A stretch of 64,000 nt of DNA from Saprospiraceae bacterium (lineage in GTDB: Bacteria > Bacteroidota > Bacteroidia > Chitinophagales > Saprospiraceae), in the NCBI GenBank assembly GCA_026129545.1, contig JAHCHX010000001.1, forward strand, positions 1,115,501 through 1,179,500. The letters run 5' to 3'. Within the stretch, counting starts at the first letter, position 1. Every line of letters starts with the position of its first letter. The position numbers and the translations under genes were made by a program. Positions 35,356-42,392 of the stretch are shown piece after piece. The notes beneath the pieces are model-generated. The model was not told the DNA's origin. It worked only from the letters and a program-made list of their open reading frames with translations, and made no database searches.

Positions 35356-35667
35356 CTAACCCAACTTATCGCTTCGTTTTTGCCAAATCTGCGAGTCGCG
35401 TTTTTCGTGCAGAATGGCGAAGACGATGATGCGCAAGTTGGGTTCGTCCACTATAAAATAAACTTTGTAGGGAAATTGTTTGACAAAGGCGAAGCGGCGG
35501 TTTTCGTATAGAAACCTTTGTCTTTCGGGAAATTGCTCGATGGACTCAAAGATTTCTGCCAAGCGAACTGAAAAATCGAACCCCAAACCTAACTTCTGCT
35601 CTTCGTACCAAGCTACGGCATTTTCGTAGTCTGCTCCGGCTTCATCTGAAATCTCGATGGTGTACAT
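35356..35667 (-). CDS. ParE/RelE-type toxin of a toxin-antitoxin pair
   Basis: 103 aa. RelE/ParE fold pattern: MYTIEISDEAGADYENAVAWYEEQKLGLGFDFSVRLAEIFESIEQFPERQRFLYENRRFAFVKQFPYKVYFIVDEPNLRIIVFAILHEKRD. The helical hairpin plus RRFAFVKQFPYKVYF strand motif is typical of ParE-like proteins. It would poison gyrase or cleave mRNA when free. Its start is 3 bp after the stop of the antitoxin gene, in the usual antitoxin-then-toxin order. Confidence 0.85.
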   Translation of the reverse strand: MYTIEISDEAGADYENAVAWYEEQKLGLGFDFSVRLAEIFESIEQFPERQRFLYENRRFAFVKQFPYKVYFIVDEPNLRIIVFAILHEKRDSQIWQKRSDKLG

Positions 35668-35670
35668 GAG

Positions 35671-35928
35671 TCAGTTTTTAGGCCAGTTGTATTTTGTTGC
35701 TGTTTCGGCCTGTACTTCCTTCCATGTTTTGCGATTTTTTTGTTGCGAGGCGGCCTGTGCGCGATTTTCCAAAAATGCTTTTCCAGCCTCCGTCAATTCG
35801 TGCTTTGTCAGAAATCCGGCCTCATCTTCCTCCGAAAGGAGTTGCGCGGAGATGCCCAATCTTTCGAGCAGGTCAACCAAAAATTTCATTTCTTCAGCTG
35901 ACTTCGGTGTGACGACGAGAGAACCCAT
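35671..35928 (-). CDS. antitoxin partner of the ParE-like toxin
   Basis: 85 aa from the ATG at 35928 (MGSLVVTPKSAEEMKFLVDLLERLGIS). The frame extending to 35994 adds a hydrophobic leader unlikely in an antitoxin. The N-terminal half reads like the DUF2683-type antitoxin pattern of Bacteroidota (VTPKSAEEMKFLVDLLERLGI). The C-terminal half is charged and probably disordered until bound to toxin (KAFLENRAQAASQQKNRKTWKEVQAE). It probably also represses its own operon. Call depends mainly on position and size. Confidence 0.75.
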   Translation of the reverse strand: MGSLVVTPKSAEEMKFLVDLLERLGISAQLLSEEDEAGFLTKHELTEAGKAFLENRAQAASQQKNRKTWKEVQAETATKYNWPKN

Positions 35929-36000
35929 GAGCGTTTTTTGTTGCAAATTTAAAAGAAATAATCTGGCAGACAAAAATACAAAAAGCAGCAGCAAGTACGG

Positions 36001-36129
36001 TGAACTTTCAGTTCGCCATTGCCCGGTAGGGCAAAAAATACCGCGCTGGGATGTCGTGTTTTGATATTGTCAACATCCAAGCGCGGCAACTTTTCCGCCT
36101 TTGGCAGAATATCGAACTGGAAAGTTCGA
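36001..36129. repeat. nested foldback, about 129 bp
   Basis: Outer arms GAACTTTCAGTTCG and CGAACTGGAAAGTTC (imperfect), inner arms CCGCGCTGGGATGT and ACATCCAAGCGCGG (one mismatch). It lies between the end of the carboxynorspermidine synthase gene and the start of the antitoxin gene, both minus strand. It may act as a terminator, but the double stem is larger than needed and suggests a foldback element. Confidence 0.65.
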
Positions 36130-36137
36130 CCTACATT

Positions 36138-37346
36138 TCAATCCATTTCCAAATCAATATCCACCTTTTCATGCCACGGCAGCCCGTCCTTGTTTAGCCG
36201 CTCCATGAAGGGGTCGGGGTTGAACTCTTCGACGTTGAACACGCCTTTGCCCGCCCATTTTCCTTCCAGAATCATGCGCGCGCCAATCATCGCCGGCACG
36301 CCGGTGGTGTAACTCACGGCCTGTGTGCCAGTTTCTTTGTAAGCGTCCACATGCGAGCAGTTGTTCCAGACGTAGTAAGTGCGGGTTTTGCCGTCTTTCA
36401 CGCCTTTGATGCGGCAACCGATGCTGGTGTAACCTGTGTAATTTTCGCCCAACTCTTCCGGCGCGGGCAACACGGCTTTTAGAAATTCAAGCGGAATAAC
36501 ATCCACGCCCTTGTATTTTACTGGCTCGATGCCCGCCATGCCGATGTTTTGAATCACGCGCAGGTGCGTCAGGTATTCTTGGCCGAAGGTCATCCAGAAG
36601 CGGGCGCGGCGGAGCGTCGGGAAGTTTTTGACAAGGCTTTCAAGTTCTTCGTGATAAATGAGATAGGAGCGTTTCGGGCCGATTTCGGGGTAGTTGATGT
36701 CTTTCCAAATTTCGTGCGGCTCGGTTTCTACCCATTGGCCGTCCTGCCAGTATTTGCCTTTTTGCGTCACCTCGCGGATGTTGATTTCGGGGTTGAAATT
36801 GGTGGCGAAGGCCTTGCCGTGGCTGCCCGCGTTGGCATCCACGATGTCGAGTTCGTGTATTTCGTCGAAGTAATGTTTGGCGGCGTAGGCCGTGAAAACG
36901 CTCGTCACGCCGGGGTCGAAGCCACAACCGAGCAGGGCGAGAATGCCCTTGTTTTTGTAGCGGTCTTGGTAAGCCCATTGCCATGAATACTCGAACTTCG
37001 CCACGTCTTTCGGTTCGTAGTTCGCCGTGTCCATGTAGTTTACGCCTGTTTCGAGGCAAGCGTCCATGATGGGCAAATCTTGGTAGGGTAGGGCGACGTT
37101 TATGACGAGTTCGGGTTGGAATTGGCGGATGAGCGCCACCGTTTCGGCTACGTTGTCGGCATCGAGGCGGGCGGTTTCGATTTTTTTGCCGCCGTATTTT
37201 TGAAAAATTGCGTCGGCGATGACATCGCATTTCGACTTGGTGCGCGAGGCGAGCATGATGTCGCCGAACACGTCGCGGTGCTGGGCGCATTTGTAGGCGA
37301 CCACGCGGCCTACGCCGCCCGCGCCGATAATCAAGACTTTTGACAT
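36138..37346 (-). CDS. carboxynorspermidine/carboxyspermidine synthase (saccharopine dehydrogenase family)
   Basis: 402 aa. Rossmann motif VLIIGAGGVGRVVAYKCAQH (4-23), then DADNVAETVALIRQFQPELVINVALPYQDL, YMDTANYEPKD, LLGCGFDPGVTSVFTAYAAKHYFDEIHELDIVDANAGSHG. These match the carboxynorspermidine dehydrogenase branch rather than lysine-pathway enzymes. It condenses putrescine or diaminopropane with aspartate semialdehyde using NADPH, in the alternative spermidine route common in Bacteroidota. The partner carboxynorspermidine decarboxylase is not in the window. Divergent from the gene at 37473; a -7 box is 40 bp upstream. Confidence 0.88.
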   Translation of the reverse strand: MSKVLIIGAGGVGRVVAYKCAQHRDVFGDIMLASRTKSKCDVIADAIFQKYGGKKIETARLDADNVAETVALIRQFQPELVINVALPYQDLPIMDACLETGVNYMDTANYEPKDVAKFEYSWQWAYQDRYKNKGILALLGCGFDPGVTSVFTAYAAKHYFDEIHELDIVDANAGSHGKAFATNFNPEINIREVTQKGKYWQDGQWVETEPHEIWKDINYPEIGPKRSYLIYHEELESLVKNFPTLRRARFWMTFGQEYLTHLRVIQNIGMAGIEPVKYKGVDVIPLEFLKAVLPAPEELGENYTGYTSIGCRIKGVKDGKTRTYYVWNNCSHVDAYKETGTQAVSYTTGVPAMIGARMILEGKWAGKGVFNVEEFNPDPFMERLNKDGLPWHEKVDIDLEMD

Positions 37347-37385
37347 TAGTTGCTAAATGTTAATTGCTGACTGTTTTGTTTTGGG

Positions 37386-37393
37386 CAAAAGTA
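37386..37393 (-). promoter_or_regulatory. Bacteroidota -7 box for carboxynorspermidine synthase
   Basis: Minus-strand TACTTTTG (TAnnTTTG), 40 bp from the start. Confidence 0.45.
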
Positions 37394-37472
37394 GCGAGAA
37401 TGTCTATTTTTGAGCGGCAAAGTTGCGCTGTGGATTTTCCAACATATTGAAGTGCAAAACCAACAACGAGCA

Positions 37473-38249
37473 ATGCACCAGAAATCGCTCCCTGTTTTCC
37501 GCGACATCGCGTTCAACCCGAACTACATCGAGGAGTACATCCCGATGCAGGCGCTGCACACGATGGTGTTTGACCGTTTTTGTGAGGATGGTTGGGTCTA
37601 TTGGGCCGACTTGATATTTCGCCGCAACCATTGGGAATGGCGCGGCATCCCCTGTCGGGTGGTGATGTTGCGTATCCGGCTCAAAGGTTTTGAGTTCAGC
37701 AAGAGCCAGCGCAAATGCCTCCGTCGAAATGAGGACTTGACCGTGTCGCGCCGGGCGATTCAAATCACATCCGCGCACGAAGAGTTGTTCGAGCAACACG
37801 CCCGCCGCTTTGCCTACAATCGCCCAATGAGCATCTATGGCTTTTTTAGTTTTTTCAGCAGTATCATGCCGTGCTTTGGGGTGCAGTTCGATATTTTGAA
37901 AAACAGAAAACTGCTAGCGACCAGTTTTTTTCACATTGGTCGCAGGAGCGTGGCGGGCAATTATGGCATCTACGACCTGAACGAGGCGCAGCGAAGTCTC
38001 GGCACCTTCACGATGTTGAAAGAAATCGAGTTGGCTATGGAAGCAGGACGCGAGTATTACTATCCCGGATTTGTATATGACTTGCCGAGCGAGTTCGACT
38101 ACAAACTTAATTTCAATAACTTGGAATACTACGACTGGTGGGGCAACTGGTATCCGCTCGAACGGCTGCCCGTGCGCGACTGGCGCGAGCATTGGGCGGT
38201 GGGGCCGCCGCTGGATTATGGGGCGGATGACAACATGATAATGGAATGA
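37473..38249 (+). CDS. arginyl/leucyl-tRNA-protein transferase-like protein (ATE C-terminal GNAT fold)
   Basis: 258 aa from the ATG at 37473 (MHQKSLPVFRDIAFN); a TTG at 37410 would add 21 residues. Pattern of the ATE family's acetyltransferase-like half: MPLQALHTMVFDRF-type region, GFEFSKSQRKCLRRNEDL, HARRFAYNRPMSIYGFF, NYGIYDLNEAQRSLGTFTMLKEIELAMEAGREYYYPGFVYDLPSEFDYKLNFNNLEYYDW. This resembles the domain that transfers Arg or Leu from tRNA to protein N-termini (N-degron pathway). The N-terminal Cys-containing domain of full ATE enzymes is missing, so activity is uncertain. Divergent from the polyamine gene. Confidence 0.75.
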   Translation: MHQKSLPVFRDIAFNPNYIEEYIPMQALHTMVFDRFCEDGWVYWADLIFRRNHWEWRGIPCRVVMLRIRLKGFEFSKSQRKCLRRNEDLTVSRRAIQITSAHEELFEQHARRFAYNRPMSIYGFFSFFSSIMPCFGVQFDILKNRKLLATSFFHIGRRSVAGNYGIYDLNEAQRSLGTFTMLKEIELAMEAGREYYYPGFVYDLPSEFDYKLNFNNLEYYDWWGNWYPLERLPVRDWREHWAVGPPLDYGADDNMIME

Positions 38250-38292
38250 CAGCCTCGAATGGCCTAACCGATACACACAAAAACATTTATTT

Positions 38293-38985
38293 ATGAAACA
38301 ATTCATTCTTTTTTTCGCGCTTTTCTCCCTGTTGTCCGCTTGTCAAAAAAGCAGCCCATTCGATATGCCACTGCCCATCAACAATCACATCCGTTTTGAT
38401 GCACTTGAAGTTGGGCAGACTGCTCAATACATCGGGCTAAACGGGAGCGCCTATTTTTTTGAAAACATGTCCTTTAAACACTCCGACGACACGCTCCGGC
38501 TCGAAATCGTTGACAAGGATGCCAAAGGCTACAAGGTTGCAGAGTCGTTGCACTACGTCAGTTATGTGCATCCTTGACTGAATGTGTGGAAAGACAGTGT
38601 GTGCCATTACTACCTGCTTGTGTCGAACGACACTTTGCGAGTAAGCCCTGTCAACTCCGGGGAGTCTTTGCATTCTAGGATTTTTTCTCATCAAATTTCT
38701 CAAACAGGCCTTCCATTAGCCAAAATCACCTCGCCTAAGGTCGAGATTTTAGGCTGGAAAACGAGTTTTCCCAAGTGTGAATGTCGCCAGCAGGGTTTTG
38801 CCGAAAACTACGACTTGTTCGGGCAGACATATTCTCAACTGAACGTCATCGTGGAAAATACCGCCATGGCTTGGGATGGGGATGGCGAAACATACGTTTT
38901 TGCCAAGTCTCACGGCATTGTTCGCTTTTCCACATACACGCCATGGACGGGGGAAGGGTACGGCTGGGATTTGCTGCCGAAATGA
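38293..38985 (+). pseudogene. lipoprotein reading frame interrupted by in-frame TGA
   Basis: The ATG at 38293 opens a lipoprotein signal (MKQFILFFALFSLLSAC, lipobox LLSAC, Cys17). The frame runs 94 codons to TGA at 38575-38577, then continues open in the same frame for 136 codons (LNVWKDSVCHYYLLVSNDTL ... GWDLLPK, stop 38985). Full read-through would give about 230 aa. The simplest view is a nonsense mutation, for example of a Trp codon (TGG to TGA). Because the genome has selD, selenocysteine insertion cannot be excluded. However, the context HP-UGA-LN is not a redox motif, the protein family is unknown, and no clear bacterial SECIS stem follows. Confidence 0.75.
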
Positions 38986-38992
38986 ACCAAAA

Positions 38993-39058
38993 TTTCAGGG
39001 GTTGTTTTCCTTGTCTGTCTGCCTCATGGGTGATAGATAAGGTAAACAACCCCTGAAA
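38993..39058. terminator. long bidirectional hairpin between convergent genes
   Basis: 24-bp arms with two mismatches; arm 1 begins TTTCAGGGGTTGTTT, arm 2 ends AAACAACCCCTGAAA; 18-nt loop. Between stops at 38985 (+) and 39066 (-). Confidence 0.75.
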
Positions 39059-39065
39059 ACATCGG

Positions 39066-40139
39066 TCAATAACGCACGCGCAAGGCAATGCGCCGATAGG
39101 CGCTCAGCGCACCGGGAGGCATGAATACCACCGAGCCACCGTAGGTCATCACTGTTTCCGCGATTTCATCAATGATGTCGTCCACCACGCCCGGCGCGTT
39201 CGGGTCGCTATGTGGCACGAGCGCGTCGCCGTCAATGGCGGCAGGCTGAAAGAAATCCTTTTCCACATAGAGCGTGTCGGCACGTCCCTCTTGTGCGGCG
39301 CGGTAAATATCGGAGAGGTCATCGAGCAGTTTTTGGTCGCTCTGTGCCTGTTCGATTTCCACTAAGGCCGTCTCGTGGCGCTTTTTGTTGTATTCGCGCA
39401 CCACTTCACTGGTCTTCTTGATGATTTCATGCGTAGAGGTATCGTCGTAGTTACCCACGATGTCGCCGACAATCCATTCGTTCTTGTCCGCTATCTCACG
39501 GTAGTAGGAAATGTTGCGTTCGGCACCTGCCAACACCACAGGCAGCGGCTCGGCCTTGTAGTAGTTTTGGAACTCTTTGTCAACGCGATTGAAAAACTCC
39601 TTGGAAAAGTTGTCCTGCACGTTGCCCATTGATTTTTGAAGGTTGTCGGTTGTATACACCGTGCCGTTCACGAAGGGGAATTTGGACTGCTCCGAGAACT
39701 CCTTCACGATGCGGTCGTTGACGGCTTGTAGCAACCGCGCTTTGCTGTGGCTGATGCAAAGCACATAGTAATGTTCGGTTTGTTGAAGGGCGCGCATGAG
39801 GTCGCGCGTGGCGAAGTTGGTGTCAATAATCACGCGGTCTTCCACAGCTACTGGGAGTTTGATGGCCTCGCTGATTTCGGCGGTAGCGAAGAGTGCCAGA
39901 CTATCGAGATTGTAATTGTGGTCAATCTCCGACTCCAGTTTGCGCAGTCTCTCCATGATGGGCCACACGGTGCGCTTGTCGTAGGCCTCAAACAGGCGGG
40001 TCTCGGCCTCCGTGATGAGGTTTTTCAGCGTCACGGCATCTTGCTTGTTGTCTGGGTGTGTGCGGTGGGTGTTGAGCAGGATGCTGACAGCCGGGTCTGC
40101 CTGCACGAGTTTGAGTTGTTTTAGTTTGTTCTTGAGCAT
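39066..40139 (-). CDS. baeRF-family (eRF1-like) protein, probable ribosome-associated factor
   Basis: 357 aa. The arrangement matches bacterial archaeo-eukaryotic release-factor-like proteins: an N-terminal domain (AVSILLNTHRTHPDNKQDAVTLKNLITEAETRL), a central RNase-H-like domain (YYVLCISHSKARLLQAVNDRIVKEF, PLPVVLAGAERNISYYREIAD) and a C-terminal L7Ae-like part (IDEIAETVMTYGGSVVFMPPGALSAYRRIALRVRY). Members are thought to act on stalled or hibernating ribosomes. Single-gene unit ending at a long hairpin shared with the plus-strand lipoprotein. Confidence 0.8.
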   Translation of the reverse strand: MLKNKLKQLKLVQADPAVSILLNTHRTHPDNKQDAVTLKNLITEAETRLFEAYDKRTVWPIMERLRKLESEIDHNYNLDSLALFATAEISEAIKLPVAVEDRVIIDTNFATRDLMRALQQTEHYYVLCISHSKARLLQAVNDRIVKEFSEQSKFPFVNGTVYTTDNLQKSMGNVQDNFSKEFFNRVDKEFQNYYKAEPLPVVLAGAERNISYYREIADKNEWIVGDIVGNYDDTSTHEIIKKTSEVVREYNKKRHETALVEIEQAQSDQKLLDDLSDIYRAAQEGRADTLYVEKDFFQPAAIDGDALVPHSDPNAPGVVDDIIDEIAETVMTYGGSVVFMPPGALSAYRRIALRVRY

Positions 40140-40190
40140 AACGTAGGTTTATGATTCAATGAAAAGATGTTGGCGGCACAGTAAATTTGG

Positions 40191-40799
40191 TCAAGCCAAA
40201 GCGCCCAACGATTTTAGCGTATCGCGCAAATGGCTGGCTCCTTGAAAATGGATGCCGCGTATCCCGACGGCTTCCGCACCTTCCACGTTTTTGAGGCTAT
40301 CGTCAATAAAAACCGCTTGCGAAGGGTTCACCTCGTAGCGGCGGAGCAATATCTCATAAATATCGGCAAACGGCTTGCGCGTCTTCTCATCACCCGACAC
40401 GACGATGCCCTCAAACCAATGGAGGAAGTTATATCTCGACAGCGCGACGGGAAATGTCTCGCCACTCCAATTGGTCAGTGCTAGCAAGCGATGCTGTTGG
40501 CGAGCGCGGAGTTCGCTCAACAAATCCACCGTCTCGTGAATCGGCCCTCCGAGCATTTCTTCCCAACGTCCGTAATAGGCCCTTATTTCGGGTTCCCAAT
40601 CGGGGTGTTCGCGCACGAGCAACTCGGTGGCCAAAGCAAGAGGCCGCCCGGCATCTTGCTCCACATTCCAATCGTGCGTACAGATATTTTCAAAAAAATA
40701 GCGTCGCCGTGCCTCATCTGGGATAACCTCCCGGAAAACGTATTCGGGATTCCAGTCAATAAGTACGCCGCCGAGGTCAAAAATGATGGTGTCGAGCAT
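40191..40799 (-). CDS. HAD-family hydrolase, YihX-like subgroup
   Basis: 202 aa. HAD motif I is IIFDLGGVLIDWNPE (nucleophile Asp8). The usual second Asp two residues on is Gly, a pattern seen in YihX/GPP34-type and epoxide-hydrolase-N-like HADs. Motif II LLALTNWSGE, motif III EKTRKPFADIYEILLRRY (Lys), motif IV VFIDDSLKNVEGAEAVGI. A cap of helices spans residues 15-90. It probably removes phosphate from a small sugar phosphate; substrate unknown. Lies 51 bp downstream of baeRF's start on the same strand. Confidence 0.85.
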   Translation of the reverse strand: MLDTIIFDLGGVLIDWNPEYVFREVIPDEARRRYFFENICTHDWNVEQDAGRPLALATELLVREHPDWEPEIRAYYGRWEEMLGGPIHETVDLLSELRARQQHRLLALTNWSGETFPVALSRYNFLHWFEGIVVSGDEKTRKPFADIYEILLRRYEVNPSQAVFIDDSLKNVEGAEAVGIRGIHFQGASHLRDTLKSLGALA

Positions 40800-40860
40800 T
40801 GCGGGTTGAATGAGTTGAATGGGTTGAATAAGTCGGGTGGCCTTCCCGGCAAGCGAAGCG

Positions 40861-40904
40861 GGCGGGGTTGAAGGGCTTGGCCGGGAAAGCCCTTCAACCC
40901 CGCC
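40861..40904 (-). terminator. perfect hairpin immediately after ychF
   Basis: 18-bp perfect arms (GGCGGGGTTGAAGGGCTT and complement), 8-nt loop, directly abutting the ychF stop codon at 40905. Beyond it (40805-40835) are short GGTTGAATG-type direct repeats. Confidence 0.75.
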
Positions 40905-42011
40905 TCACACATTGAATCGGAAGTGCATGATGTCACCGTCCTGCACCACATATTCTTTCCCTTCGACGGCCATTTTGCCCGCCTCTTTCACTTTAGCTTC
41001 CGAGCCAAGTGCCACAAAATCATTGTATTTGATGACCTCGGCGCGAATGAAGCCTTTTTCAAAATCGGAGTGTATCACCCCCGCCGCTTCTGGGGCCTTG
41101 GCGCCTCGGCGCACCGTCCAAGCACGCACTTCTTTTTCGCCGGCAGTGAAGTAAGTGATGAGGTTGAGCAATTTATACGCCGAACGAATGAGTTTGTTCA
41201 CGCCCGGCTCTGCAAGCCCCATCATTTCGAGAAATTCCTGACGCTCTTCGGGGGTGTCCATCTCGGCGATTTGTGCTTCTATGCCAGCGCAGATTAGGAT
41301 GACCTCCGCGTTTTCGGCAGCCACCATTTTTTTGAATGCTTCCGTGTGCGCATTGCCCGATTCGATGGCGCTTTCGTCCACGTTGCACACATATAGCACG
41401 GGTTTGGCGGTGAGTAATGCCAAATCGCGGACAATGAGTGTTTTGCCGTCCTCATCCAAGTCGGCGAGCAGCTCGCGTGCCACCCGACCAGTCTCCAAAT
41501 GGGCTTTTACTTTTGTCAGTATCTCAAGGGCTTTGAGGTCGTCTTTGTTGCCTGCTTTGGCGGCACGCGACACCTTGTCTATGCGTTTTTCGATGGTTTC
41601 GAGGTCTTTGAGGCCCAATTCGAGGTCAATGATTTCTTTGTCGCGCACGGGGTTCACGGAGCCATCCACATGCACCACGTTGTCATCGTCAAAACAACGC
41701 ACCACATGCACGATGGCATCTACTTCGCGTATGTTTGCCAGAAATTGGTTGCCAAGCCCCTCGCCCTTGCTCGCGCCTTTGATGAGGCCAGCGATATCGA
41801 GTATTTCCACGGTGGTGGGCACCACTCGTTGGGGGCTCACCAATTCGGCCAATTTGTCCAATCGCTGGTCAGGCACGGTGATGATGCCCAGATTGGGGTC
41901 TTTGGTGGCAAAAGGGTAGTTCGCCGCCAATGCCTTGCCGCTGGTGAGGGCGTTGAAAAGGGTTGATTTTCCGACGTTGGGCAGGCCAACGATGCCGCAT
42001 TGCAGAGCCAT
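40905..42011 (-). CDS. ychF: redox-regulated ribosome-binding ATPase YchF
   Basis: 368 aa, normal length. P-loop GLPNVGKSTLFNALT (9-23), switch region NYPFATKDPNLGIITVPD, G3 DIAGLIKGASKGEGLGNQFLANIREVDAIVHVVRCF. The altered G4 VCNVDE (not NKxD) explains the preference for ATP over GTP. A C-terminal TGS domain follows (KEVRAWTVRRGAKAPEAAGVIHSDFEKGFIRAEVI ... YVVQDGDIMHFRFNV). It binds 50S/70S ribosomes. Single gene, with a -7 box about 110 bp upstream and dispersed repeat C between it and glpD. Confidence 0.97.
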   Translation of the reverse strand: MALQCGIVGLPNVGKSTLFNALTSGKALAANYPFATKDPNLGIITVPDQRLDKLAELVSPQRVVPTTVEILDIAGLIKGASKGEGLGNQFLANIREVDAIVHVVRCFDDDNVVHVDGSVNPVRDKEIIDLELGLKDLETIEKRIDKVSRAAKAGNKDDLKALEILTKVKAHLETGRVARELLADLDEDGKTLIVRDLALLTAKPVLYVCNVDESAIESGNAHTEAFKKMVAAENAEVILICAGIEAQIAEMDTPEERQEFLEMMGLAEPGVNKLIRSAYKLLNLITYFTAGEKEVRAWTVRRGAKAPEAAGVIHSDFEKGFIRAEVIKYNDFVALGSEAKVKEAGKMAVEGKEYVVQDGDIMHFRFNV

Positions 42012-42121
42012 TAATTGTAGGGAATTAAAGTCATAAAAGCAATTGGGGTCATTTTTAAAAATGCGGTAATGACTTCTCTGTCGGTTTCAATTACCACCAT
42101 GACCTTACTCAAAAACGGGCG

Positions 42122-42129
42122 CAAAGGTA
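42122..42129 (-). promoter_or_regulatory. Bacteroidota -7 box for ychF
   Basis: Minus-strand TACCTTTG, the same octamer as upstream of miaB. Confidence 0.45.
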
Positions 42130-42203
42130 GGAAAAGCAGCTGCGAAATTTTTGGCCAAAACAAAGTTTTCGTTGGCACATCCTCTTCGCCAACCATCAAG
42201 AAT

Positions 42204-42372
42204 ATACCTCGCGCCGCCAAGTTTTGGACATGGCTGTAATCGCAATCTGCTCAAAATCAGGGGCGCTTATTACCGCGTCCGCAAACATATTCAAGTCGCT
42301 GTAATCGCAATCTGCTCAAAATCAGGGTCATCAATCATGGTGAACTGACAAATCTTAGCAAATCAAGGTATA
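42204..42372 (-). repeat. dispersed TATACCT-ended repeat, copy C (expanded)
   Basis: 169 bp. Ends are TATACCTCGCGCCGCC and CAAATCAAGGTATA, giving a perfect 7-bp inverted terminus TATACCT/AGGTATA. It contains two direct copies of CTGTAATCGCAATCTGCTCA plus AAATCAGGG, which accounts for its extra 65 bp relative to copies A and B. Orientation is opposite to A and B. It fills the divergent region between ychF and glpD and ends 20 bp before the glpD ATG. Confidence 0.9.
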
Positions 42373-42392
42373 AAACAGGCACGTTCTACTCA

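Noticed and set aside
42204..42372. CRISPR-like direct repeats (two copies of a 29-bp block)
   Set aside because: Only two copies, lying within a longer dispersed element found elsewhere in the window; no cas genes.
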